Origin: Salvator merianae
Taxonomy: Eukaryota > Chordata > Lepidosauria > Squamata > Teiidae
DNA length: 64,000 nt
Reading direction: 5' to 3'
Assembly (NCBI GenBank): GCA_003586115.2
Contig: QVOM02000116.1
Span: 46,415,692 to 46,479,691 of the forward strand
In this document: one piece after another, positions 33,136 to 42,478 of the stretch
How the letters are laid out: every line of letters starts with the position of its first letter
How positions within the stretch are numbered: position 1 is the first letter of the stretch
Made by a program: the position numbers and the translations under genes
The notes under the pieces: generated by a model
What the model saw: the letters and a program-made list of their open reading frames with translations, nothing else
Database searches by the model: none
What the model was told of the DNA's origin: nothing

Positions 33136-33400
33136 CTCCTTGGCTAAGGCACTGATGTTTCAATAGGAGGATCAGAGTTCAAGGCCCCTGTCTGCCGTGT
33201 AGAGGGGATGAGCGCCCTCTACTGGCCTCTAGCTCCAGCCAACCTAGCTGTTCCAAAGCAAGTAATTGCAAGTAGATAAATAGGGAGCATCACATTGTGT
33301 GATGCGGAAGATAGACAGATGTAAGCCTTCGGGCGAAAAATAACCTTGTAAGCCGCTTTGAGTCAGCTTCGGCCGAGAAAAGCGGGGTATAAAAACCAAG
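33136..33400 (+). mobile_element. Sauria-SINE-like tRNA-derived retroposon
   Basis: The head has tRNA-like promoter boxes: TTGGCTAAGGCACTGATG (A box) and GGATCAGAGTTCAAGGCCCC (B box). It is followed by the body CAGCCAACCTAGCTGTTCC and GCAAGTAGATAAATAGGGA, familiar from squamate Sauria SINEs. The tail reads TTGTAAGCCGCTTTGAGTC, then AGCGGGGTATAAAAAC, a LINE-derived 3' end of L2/CR1 style. A huge TTC tract follows. Transcription would be by RNA polymerase III from the internal boxes. It supports a squamate host. Confidence 0.65.
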
Positions 33401-33534
33401 TTCTTCTTCTTCTTCTTCTTCTTCTTCTTCTTCTTCTTCTTCTTCTTCTTCTTCTTCTTCTTCTTCTTCTTCTTCTTCTTCTTCTTCTTCTTCTCCTTCT
33501 TCTTCTTCTTCTTCTTCTTCTTCTTCTTCTTCTT
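33401..33534. repeat. (TTC)44 / (GAA)44 microsatellite
   Basis: 134 bp of TTC with a single interruption (TCTCCTTC) near 33493. It lies directly at the 3' end of the SINE tail, so it probably grew from the retroposon tail. Poly-Leu, poly-Glu, poly-Lys and poly-Arg frames over it are artefacts. Confidence 0.98.
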
Positions 33535-33779
33535 GCACAAAGCAAACGTTTCTGATGCAACATTCCCAAGTCATGCAGAATGTGTGTGCCGTGTTTGGCT
33601 TTTCCAATATCACGACGTGATTTTCTTAATAGTAACTGTACACAGACAGCTACTGCACACTCTTAGCATCAGTGAGGTTACAAGGTCTGCATCACAAACT
33701 ATGTAAGCTGTGTTGTCAAAGGAGCAGCCGAAGAGCATGTCTGCAATACTTCAGACAGCGTGTTGCAGCTTGAAATGAT
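33535..33779. other. Unique non-coding DNA
   Basis: No feature recognised. Confidence 0.5.
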
Positions 33780-34660
33780 TTCATAACAAAATGCATATCA
33801 GATTTCTGCTCTCCTCCCATATGCTGCAAGGTGGGGTTATATCTTGCTTATGTCAAAGTGGTGGGGGGGGGAAGAGGGAAAGAATGAAATAGGGCAAGTT
33901 TAGCCATTACTGCTTTGATTGCTACTGGCTCATTAGCATTGGCCACGCTCCCTCAGATTAGCAGTAATTAAACTGTGAAATCAGACCGATTGCCTTAAGC
34001 TGAGACACCATACCAGGCTGTCAAAAGAAATCACAGGGGATAAATCAAGGGCCCTCTGCAACGCGCATCACCCTTGGCATGGGTGAGCGTGTGAGAGGCA
34101 GAATAATGAGGACATTCAGGGTTTTTTGTATTGGGTGGACTCATGGCAGACAAGCTTTGGAAGCGTTGTCATGACAATGACAAGAGCAAGGATAAACTCT
34201 TACTCCCACTAGCTCTGCTTAATGAAGATGATAATGAAAAATTATGCCAACATAACTGCATTTTTTTTTTTTTTTATTCCAACTGGCACTTGTAACCTTA
34301 TGCCTAATGACACCTCACAATGGAGACAGTAATTGTGCGTTGATAAATGGGGCAAAGATGCTGGAAAAAAAATGGCTGGCTCCAAGATATACAAGTTTAG
34401 TTAGCTGCGTAATTTCTTCCAGTGAGCATTTGCTTTGTTCTTTGAACTCGCATGCCAAAAAACAGCTCTAATCACTTTGCATTGTTTACTGAAGAAAATC
34501 TGGCCGTTAAACCGAAAGCTTCCTGTGTCCTTTTCTTCCTTGTAAGCAGAACAAACTCAGTCCAGATAAGTAACAAAATAATATTTTTCTACGCACTGAA
34601 TTGGCGTAACACTGTAGAAGTCTCTGGGATTATTTCTAAGTAAGCTGTTTCCAGCTTGCA
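33780..34660. promoter_or_regulatory. Candidate conserved non-coding element cluster
   Basis: The longest repeat-poor block of its kind in the window. It is dense in homeodomain-type cores: GGCTCATTAGCATTGG, CAGATTAGCAGTAATTAAAC, TCTAATCACTTTGC, plus CATTGTTTAC (forkhead-like) and TGTCATGACAATGACAAG (an inverted GTCAT pair). One T run interrupts it at 34261-34276. No coding frame. Interpretation as an enhancer is inference from composition. Confidence 0.35.
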
Positions 34661-35654
34661 ATCTTCAGCTTTAACTCTCTGCTGTAGTGGGAGCCACTCA
34701 GCTTACACCTTTTAGAGGGGACTTTGACTACTACTAGAGTCTTGACCTCAGACGGTGTGCACATGAATATAAGCCAAAGCTTTACATCACTGGACAAAAC
34801 AAAATGTTGCCGGCTTGACACTCACAGAAGGAGAGGAAGACCTAGCTAGCAGTACCAGCGTTTTCTATGGCTCAAAGGGTCATGCCCTCAGATTGGAGAA
34901 TGATGACTTCTTCTGCAAGATGCAGTGGACTCTATCGCATGTACCTGGTTAAGATCTGCTTTTTAAAATTTGACTCACTAGATGGTTTCCTTCTGTCCCT
35001 TTGTGCTGCATGGTGACTTGGCTTCTTTTTCTGCCTTTATCTTCTTTTTGATTTACTTTTGTTTTGGTTTATACTGTTTTAACTGGGCTTTTATGCTGAG
35101 GATCAGTTTGTGATAAGTGTCCATAGTTCTAACAACTGCCTGTTCCTACACTAAACCATGGATGTCTATCACAGGACAATCATCTAAGGTTGGAAAAGGC
35201 ATCTTCTAATAATACGGATCCCTTTGAATGATCCTGAAGTTTACTAAACTGAACTAGAGTCCAGTAAAAATTCTTACCTGATGTAAGCCATGTCTTTGTG
35301 ATGTATTGACGTACGATGAAACAAATTTAAAATATAAACTTCTGTAATGCCTAATATGCTACTAGAGAAAATAGGCTGTGTTCTTTAGAAAAGCAACCAT
35401 TGCATTTTTCCAAAATTGTTTGATTTGGAGCTATGTTTAAAAAGCCATTTTGAAAAAAGCATGCATAGAATTGCAAGGACTTTCATATCAAGACAAGTCC
35501 AATTTCACAATGGCAGTAACCGCTTATCCTCTGTGCATCCATCTAATGCCCAAGGTGTACTATTCTGGGGCAAACAAAAGGAACTTGGCAAATGCCAGGT
35601 GCTGAGTCCCCTGTAGCTAACTGTTTAGGAAGGTAATAGGAAACGAAATGGAAT
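34661..35654. other. Unique non-coding DNA
   Basis: No transposon recognised; ordinary AT-rich composition. Confidence 0.45.
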
Positions 35655-36235
35655 GCCGGTAGCCATGCCTGATCCTCACCCTGGCAGCTGCCGGGAAGCA
35701 TCCGGCCACTGCCACAGTGACCGGCAGGGCGCGCACAAGTGCAATCAGCTGATCGGACCTGTGCGATCAGGGCATCGCACCTGTGTGATCGGGGCATCAC
35801 GCCAGCCTGATTACCTGATCGTGCATGTGTGATCAATGTGTCACACCAATCTGGATGCTTCCCCACCAGGTAGGTGTGAACGTATCTTACCAGGATGTGA
35901 CTATCACCTCCTGGTAAAGTTGTGGAGCACTAATTAGTATCCACAATTGGGAGTGGCTGTAGCCCACGCCCAGTTTCTTGGGCCTCCACAAGGGCCATTT
36001 CTGCACTTGGACTTATTCCAGATTATGTCTCAGAATAGGGACCTGCCATCTGCATGCTAGTGCAGACTGTGGTAGGCCCTGGGCATGACCTTTCATTGTT
36101 TGCACTATCATGTGGATAGCAGGTCCCTATTCTGGGATATAATCCACAATAAGACCAAGTGCAGAAAGGGCCAAGGTGCGGGTACACTTGGTTAGCAAGC
36201 ATTCTTGTTGCTTTCTAGGTCAAAGTGCAAACAGA
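35655..36235 (+). mobile_element. DNA transposon family C, interrupted by a family A MITE
   Basis: GC-rich left part with repeated TGCGATCAGGGCATCGCAC-like motifs (several GATCRGG/GCATC units at 35735-35845), then the C-family block GTAGGTGTGAACGTATCTTACC, ACTATCACCTCCTGGTAAAG, AGTTGTGGAGCACTAATTAG. After GGGCCTCCACAAG the family A palindrome (35993-36172) intervenes, and family C resumes AAGGTGCGGGTACACTTGG to about GTCAAAGTGCAAACAG. Removing the insert with one AAG restores the order seen uninterrupted at 32520-32560. The left end is not clearly defined. Confidence 0.65.
35993..36172. mobile_element. Palindromic MITE family A, 180 bp, nested in family C
   Basis: Near-complete palindrome: GGCCATTTCTGCACTTGG at the left tip, CCAAGTGCAGAAAGGGCC at the right. 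The 75-bp arms pair with few mismatches (left GAATAGGGACCTGCCATC, right GATAGCAGGTCCCTATTC). AAG flanks both sides and only one AAG is present in the uninterrupted relative, so a 3-bp target-site duplication is likely. Exactly the same length as the copy at 45110-45289. Confidence 0.85.
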
Positions 36236-36405
36236 CTGTTCATGTACAGAAGCCTCTCACAAAAATTGCACTTGAAAAATAAGGTGTCCCAGCTGCTCCC
36301 AGACCTTGCAAATGATCCAAACTTAATATGATGTACAAATGTCTAATTCCTCTCATTTAAACTTTTGGCAACTATTAACTCTTGTGTTCAAGCTCAATAT
36401 GTTGG

Positions 36406-36656
36406 ACACATCTTCACTTCTTGGGAAGGCAACTCCACTCTGGGCAGATGGGGGAGGCACCCTGACCCGCAACACCCTCTGCAACTCCATCTGAGAGTGC
36501 ATAGACCAGATTTTGAGTGGTGCCTCTGTGCAGGGCAGGAAGAAGCATCCTGCACAGAAGGCATCTCAGGTGGTGATTGCCGCAAGATACGCACTGCCTC
36601 TTGAGGGTGGAGACAAGGCAGCAACTGGCACCTCTGAGAGGGAAGTGGAGATGTGG
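36406..36656. mobile_element. Possible DNA transposon, family F
   Basis: GC-rich 250-bp island with imperfect inverted ends: ACACATCTTCACTTCTTGG left and AGAGGGAAGTGGAGATGTG right. The ends resemble those of 49572-49850. Both strands have open frames (36365-36604 plus, 36394-36696 minus), as expected from composition. No domain recognised. Confidence 0.45.
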
Positions 36657-36842
36657 TGATTGAGTTAACATTTAGGCAAATTTCTTTATGCATCATCTGG
36701 CACTCTGTATAGCTGCAAGTGTGACTGTTGAGTGTGAGGAGGACAGCAGCAAGACCTCACGCTGTAGTCTCCTCTGTGAATTGAAATGGATACCTGAAGG
36801 GGACCTCTGAATCCTTAATTCTGGTCTAAAATATTGCTGCCT

Positions 36843-37862
36843 CTAGAGGTGTGCAAATGTCTATGCAAAACATCTGAAACAGCCCCTCACACTCAGACAG
36901 GGGCTGGTATTTAGGTATGCCAGCACACCTTTACCCAACCCCTAAGGATCGAGGAGGAGCCTCTACCTTCATCTTCCTGTGCCACACTCTATACTCAAGC
37001 TATACTCTAAGGTCTCAGGGTGAGTTACTTCAATTAAAATTCAGAAAAACAGAGATTAAAAGCAATTAAAAACAGGACAGTACACAGAGAGGGAGGAGAA
37101 CTGTCTTTTTGGCCACAGGTATTGATAGAGTTTTGTCTTCACCAGCTGTACGTTTAGATGCATGGTGCTCAACACACCTTGGAAGGAAGGCCATTCCACA
37201 GACTGGGGACTACCACAGACAAAGCTCTGTCATTGGCCACCCCACTCCTTTAGCTTCTGAACATTGTGGCACTGCTAAGGGGGCCTTAATGCATGAGCAG
37301 GTTTGCAACAACACACTGCACGATGACATCATTGTGAGGTGATGCTTATTTCCAAGGCCTTTGAGCTTGGTCTGTCTCAGCCAGTCTGTCTCAGCTCTCA
37401 ACAATGCAAAGAATGCTTCACTTCCACCTCTAAAGGCCACTTGCAGGAAGTCAAGAGCAGATGAAGGTTTTGCCTTTGCCTTCTGCTTGAAAATGCCCAG
37501 AAGCAATAGGTGGGCTGCAGTGTGAGATGGGATGATGGACTAGATGGGCAGTGGCCCGATCTAGCAGGGGTCCTCTTAAATTCCTATGTTCTTTCATTGA
37601 CTGATTTCTGGAGCTTGCATGGGTCTAGGGAAATTCTATGAAATCTGGGAAGTAGTGTTGTGTCTTCATGAATAACCACATGGTGCAACCCCACAGAGGT
37701 TGACCCTGATCCCAGAGTTCCAGAAGGCACAAGGGGAGAGAGTCCAATATGGCTCCTCTCACCTCCTAGGGATTCACTGAACTAATAGACCAACATGCTG
37801 GGTCCTTGTCTGAGTGTGAGTGGTGTTTCAAATGTTTCAAAACAACCATTTGCACACCCCTA
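36843..37862. mobile_element. hAT-like DNA transposon remnant, ~1 kb, with nested LINE fragment
   Basis: Long inverted termini: CTAGAGGTGTGCAAATG at 36843 and CATTTGCACACCCCTAG ending at 37863, differing by one base. Similarity continues inward for about 45 bp, with CACTCAGACAGGGG left and TTGTCTGAGTGTGAGTG right, and again further in (GAGGAGCCTCTACC / ATGGCTCCTCTCACC). The AGGGGTGTGCA tip is typical of vertebrate hAT elements. No transposase frame survives. A CR1 3' end sits at 37424-37591. The middle part (37110-37380) may be another retroelement fragment. Confidence 0.7.
37424..37591 (+). mobile_element. CR1-type LINE 3' end nested in hAT-like element
   Basis: CACCTCTAAAGGCCACTTGC, AGGAAGTCAAGAGCAGATG, CAATAGGTGGGCTGCAGTG, ending TCCTCTTAAATTCCTATG. 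Sense orientation; 3' UTR only. Confidence 0.8.
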
Positions 37863-37869
37863 GCCGTAA

Positions 37870-38560
37870 CACGGAAGAGACCCGACTCAGCTTTAAATTC
37901 TCAGTATTTTTATCAAGCGGTATGTTGGAAATCGCAATGAACTTTCCTACTCCAGTGTCCACGTACTTAATCCACTAGACTTCCCTTTGATGTGATTGCT
38001 CAGTTCATTCAACCAGCAGACATATAAATGTAATAAAGAAAACTTAATGGCTTCATATATGGAGCAGATCCCAGCTTTGCCAAAATCCAGCTTGAGAGCA
38101 TTGCTGCTAGGAAGGCTCATGGCTCTCTTCCAAAAAATAGCCTTATTGAGGGCGAGAGTGTGCTCTATTGTAGAACCTCTTGCTGGATTAGATAAACAAA
38201 TGCAAATGAATCTTTTGATGCAAATGAATGGTTTAAAGGATCCAATGATGTTTTATTTACTGCAAAAACAAACTAAGAGAATAGCTCTTTTAATAGCTTG
38301 AGAATGATGTTTTTCTGCCTTGTAATCTTCAGCAGTTCTCTAATGCTTTCATGCATTCAAAGCTTTGCCACCTCTGTTCTTAAAAACATCCTTATTTGAA
38401 GCCCTACCGAGTTTAGTGGAACAAACATACAAACAAATATGTTTAGAAGGATAACTTGGCACCTTATTCTGATTACTTTCCCTTTAGCTTGTGATACACC
38501 AAATGAGAGCAGTCTGTCCTTAAAATGTAGAACAGAATTTATGGAGCAGTGACATCTTTT
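37870..38560. promoter_or_regulatory. Candidate regulatory element with paired octamers
   Basis: Repeat-free block. Two perfect POU octamers ATGCAAAT, both in the context ATGCAAATGAAT, lie at 38200-38207 and 38218-38225, 18 bp apart start to start. Nearby are TTGATGTGATTGC and TTTTAATAGC. A 101-codon plus frame (37996-38301) spans the octamers, but it has no domain I recognise. Regulatory role is inferred. Confidence 0.35.
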
Positions 38561-39269
38561 ATAACTGGGCTGTGGGCAAAACTTTGATTTCTGCCACCGC
38601 CACTCTACATCACATTATATATAACTGCCCTGAATTTTATTGCAGGTCACACTGGCAACTTCAGTAATAAGTGCCTTGGTGCATGATGCAGAGGCCAGTC
38701 TTGGCCCAGATTGCTCAATCCAGGCCAAGACCAGAGCAGTGGATGGTGGCATGCACCAGGGGCCATCCACTCTGCTGCGCCCTGTCCCTGACAACCTCCA
38801 GAGAGCAGGAATTAAAGTTCCCTGGCCTATGAAGTTACAGGGTGGGAGGATTACTGCAGCATGCCACAAATGGTCCCTTTCTGGGGCCATTTCCTGGATC
38901 TTGGCAAAATAGCCCTGGGTGTCATGCCATTCCCTCTGCAAGTTTTTTCCAATTCAGATTCTGACTGTTCTGAGACTGCCTCTGTAGCTGAGTTGGAAGT
39001 GGACATAAATAATACAGAGGTAGGCTTGGCAGACATCCAAGCATAAACAAGCACTTCAGAAAATCATGAAACAGACAGACTTGATGAAACCCGCTTTTGC
39101 AGAACAAAGATGTGAGAAATCTGAGTTACGCAGATCAGAATGGCTGTACAACAAATGCCAAGAAATCAAGCCCCACCCCAGTTCACACCTGAGACATGGT
39201 CTGGAGATATAAGCAGCAGCAACTCCACACAGAAGCTGTTGATGGCAACCATCCTTTCCTGGTGTCTGC
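38561..39269. other. Unannotated non-coding DNA
   Basis: GC-moderate segment 38640-38950 has antiparallel frames of 90-108 codons with no domain; possibly an unrecognised repeat. Confidence 0.35.
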
Positions 39270-39772
39270 AACCTCCTGAATCCCAGCTTCTCCTGAAAGA
39301 CCTGAACTGGTTGCCTGTTTGCTACCAAGCCCAATTCAAGGTGTTGATGTTAACATACAAAGCCCTAAACAACATGTGCCCTGGTTATCTGAAGGAGAGC
39401 CTTCTCTCATATAGACCTGCCCAGGTATTGAGATCTCTAGGAGAAGCCCTTCTTGTAGTTTCTCCTCGCTCAGAAGTGAAAGGGGCAGGGCCACACAAGA
39501 GGACCTTTTCTGTGGTGGTCCCCAGCCTCTGGAATAACTTCCCTCTGGAGATTCACCAAGCGCCTACATTGTATGGTTTTCAGCACCTGGTTAAAACATA
39601 CCTCTTTACCCAGGCCTTTGATGTCTGACTTCCTCTTGGTGTTGTCCTACTGGGGGTGGGGCTGGTTATATTTTAAATAAGTTTAAAAATATTTTATCTA
39701 TTTTTTATTATTGTGACCTGCCCTGGGACATTTTGGTGAAGGATGAGATATAATTTCTACAAATAAAATAAA
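39270..39772 (+). mobile_element. L2-type LINE 3' end with intact ORF2 C-terminus
   Basis: Uninterrupted codons from about 39280 to the stop at 39626 include LLLKDLNWLPV (the LxWLPV motif), QFKVLMLTYKALNN, PGYLKESLLSYRPAQVLRS, the R-T-F-S-V-V-V-P-S-L-W-N-N-F-P block and a final HLVKTYLFTQAFDV. That is the usual C-terminal region of L2 ORF2 after the reverse transcriptase. The tail has TGACCTGCCCTGGGACATT and an AAATAAAATAAA run. Codons upstream of about 39270 in the same open frame are not L2. 5'-truncated and non-autonomous. Confidence 0.85.
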
Positions 39773-39782
39773 CTGGAAGTCT

Positions 39783-40150
39783 ACCTTTAATATCCAACTG
39801 GAAACTTCCTTTTGATCTCTAGATAGAAGCCTCTCTTTGATCTGCATCTGAAAGCCTCCCTTTGATCTCTAGCTGGAAGCCTCCTTTTGATCTTTAACTG
39901 GAAGGCTCTCTCTGATCTCCAACTGGAAGCTCCCTTTGATCTCCAACTGGAGGCCTCCCTTTGATCTCCAACAGGAAGCCTCCCTTTGATCTCCAACTGG
40001 AAGCCTCCCTTTGATCTCCAACTGGAAGCCTCCCTTTGATCTCCAACTGGAAGCCTCCCTTTGATCTCCAGCTGGCCATCTCCTTTTGATCTTTAACTGG
40101 AAGCCTCTCTTTGATCTCCATCTGAAAGCCTCCCTTTGTTCTCTTTCTTA
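39783..40150. repeat. 25-bp minisatellite, ~14 units
   Basis: Tandem array of a 25-bp unit of the form CTTTGATCTCCAACTGGAAG plus CCTCC. The central units (about 39935-40075) are nearly identical and the outer ones diverged. One unit is a base short near 39925. It begins a few bases after the L2 tail. The Lys/Glu/Ser-rich minus-strand frames are repeat translations. Confidence 0.95.
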
Positions 40151-41084
40151 GCTGCAGATGAAGCCCCTGCAAGCACATCCTCCAGCAGTGAATTTCAGAG
40201 CTAAACTGTGCTGATTGTTAGATGACTCACAGTTTTCATATTTAGTAAATGACTCCCAGTTCTTTTACTTAGTTATCTTTTGGGAAAGGGAGGTGCATAG
40301 CGTTATATACCTCTCCCTTTTACTCATGCCTTTTCTAGTCTAAAAAGGCACAGTTGCTGTAAGTCCTTTACTGTTTGAGTTGCTCTTTTCTGAATTTTAA
40401 CTCAAACATATTCATAGCAGCTTCTGATTGCACATGTTTTGTGGCTTGGATCAGGTACCCCCGGAGCTATTTGGCACCAGCAAGGGCAAATGTGTAATTG
40501 GATTTCATTGTTGTTCAACGATTGCTTCTTTAAGGGTGGAAAAAACACTTTAAGGCATATCTGATAGCCAAGGGACTCATCTTGTCTTAGTAGTATTTGT
40601 CTTTCTATTCTTGAAATACAATATTAAGACATTGGCGTTTGTGATTCATGGCTGCAATTCCTTCTTTTATTGCCCGGGTCCAGGAGTGAGTAAAAAGCTA
40701 GGGAAGGACACACTGCCCATTATCTTGTACTAGTGTATACTTAGCGGAGGCTTTTCTGCTCCCTAGAGTGACCCTATTGGAAAAAAGGAGGTTTGTATAA
40801 GAATGTGTAAAAGTAAAAGTTGCTTTTCCATCAAGCTTGTGAAATCCACAATAGAGTGTTTTATAGATTCCAAACAGGGTTTTTGTGAGCTTTTAAGTTA
40901 TACTATGTTCTGCAGTTAACTGGTTTCTTTTTGCTCTTCTGTTTCTTTTTTTGCTCTTCTTTTTGACCAAAACTGCCAAATTATTTTGCTTCAAATATAA
41001 AGCTATCAAACTTGACTAAACTTTTTAAGGCTTTTGAGGTATATTGGAACCTTCAATCCAAGCTGCTGTAGTTTCCCCACTCAA
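40151..41084. other. Unique AT-rich non-coding DNA
   Basis: No element recognised. Confidence 0.5.
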
Positions 41085-41775
41085 GTGCTCACCACACCTC
41101 AGGATATTGTGGAACTGTTCAAGGGGCTGGAATACCTCCCTTACAGAATCAGGCTACAACATCTGGCCTTGAAAGATTGCATTTAAAGGGGGACCTGGTT
41201 GAAGTATATAAACTCATGCATGGTGTGGGGAAAGTAGATAGACAAAAGCTCTTTTCTCTGTCACAAACACTAGAACCAAGGGGTACTCTATGAAGCTGAT
41301 GGGCAGGAGAGTTAGGATAGACAAGAGGAAGTACTTTTTGACCCAGTGGGTCACTGGTTTCTGGAATTCACTACCAGAAGAGGCAGTGATGACCACAGGC
41401 CTGGATGGCTTTAAGAAGGGATTGGACAAGTTCATGTAGGACAGATGTATCAATGGTTACTACAATCAATGCCTAGGTACCATCCCCAGGTTCGAAAGAC
41501 AGGCAGGATGCCTGTAAAGGCTATTTGCAGTGAGTCGAGAGCACATGAAAGTATTGCCTTCATCTTCTGCTTGAGAATGGCCAGAAGCAACTGGTGGGCC
41601 ACTGTGTGAGACAGAATGTTGGACTAAATGAGTTGTGGCCTGATCCAGCAGGGCTCCACTTCTGTTTAGGAATGCCCAGAAGGAATTTGTGGGCAACTGT
41701 GAGACAGGATACTGGACTAATGGGCTGTGGCCTGGTCCAGCAGGGCTTCTCTTAAGTTCTTATGTTCTTATGAAA
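41085..41775 (+). mobile_element. CR1-type LINE 3' end with ORF2 C-terminus and internal duplication
   Basis: Sense copy starting CACACCTCAGGATATTGTG. Its ORF2 C-terminal region (CAGGCTACAACATCTGGCC, GGGGGACCTGGTTGAAGTAT, TATGAAGCTGATGGGCAGG, TTTCTGGAATTCACTACC) is broken by several frame shifts and stops. The last 85 bp of the 3' UTR are present twice: 41575-41661 and 41670-41755. Ends TTCTTATGTTCTTATG. Confidence 0.9.
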
Positions 41776-42204
41776 TGTTGGGGAGCGGAGGGAAGGTTTG
41801 GTGTGATCTACCTTTGCATTGCACCAAGCTGTTGTCTCCCTCATTTTGGTTCATAAGCATGGAGCAAATGTGGACACGTTCTTACTGAATGGTATAATAA
41901 ATGGCACTAGCCATAGTTGTTTATGTTGGGCTTATTCACACTAAAAACAACAACAAGGGATCAGCGATGAATGGATGACTTTTATTGTGATCAAATTATA
42001 CATATCAAAAAAAGTTATGACAAAGCTGCCTGAATAAGTAAACAAATAAAGCAATTTAGATGTCTGTCTGTCCATATATATCTCAGCCTTTTCAGTGAAG
42101 CTGACTCCCCAGCAATGCTACACATTCGTACTTGGCATTAAGATATTCTGGAATCCAAATCCCAGCAGTCATCATAATATCTGGAAGCTACTAGATAGAA
42201 TGTA
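41776..42204. other. Unique non-coding DNA
   Basis: No repeat recognised. Confidence 0.45.
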
Positions 42205-42478
42205 AAACTTTGGAATTCTTTATCACAGGATGTGGTTTTGACCACCAGCTTAGAAAGCTTCCAAGAGGAGTTAGTCCAGGTAGTGATAGAAAGGGCTATC
42301 ACTATTAATGTGCATGGCTATGTGATTTCCTATGACAAAGGAAGCAGCATGCTTCTGGAAGCCAGATGCTGGAAGACTGTGACCAGGGCAATGTGTGTGT
42401 TGGTAACCTGTTTGTTGGTGCCCACATGCAGCTTGCTGCCACTGTGAGACCAGACTGCTGGTCTTATCCAGCAGGATA
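42205..42478 (+). mobile_element. CR1/L3-type LINE 3' end, sense
   Basis: TTGGAATTCTTTATCACAGG (the W-N-S-L-like region), AAGCAGCATGCTTCTGG, GCCACTGTGAGACCAGAC and TGCTGGTCTTATCCAGCAGG. It meets an antisense copy of the same family at about 42479. Confidence 0.75.

Noticed and set aside
33244..33613. Poly-Lys, poly-Glu, poly-Arg and poly-Leu proteins
   Set aside because: Frames through the (TTC)44 tract; the flanking codons belong to a SINE tail.
37996..38301. 101-codon plus-strand frame over the octamer block
   Set aside because: Low-complexity Leu/Met/Gln-rich translation with no domain; the block looks regulatory rather than coding.
39140..39628. 162-codon frame as a possible host gene
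   Set aside because: From about residue 45 on it is the C-terminus of an L2 LINE ORF2 (LNWLPV, YRPAQVLRS, LFTQAFD), followed by an L2 tail.
39783..40150. CRISPR-like array
   Set aside because: The unit is a direct 25-bp repeat with no spacers, in a vertebrate context; it is a minisatellite.
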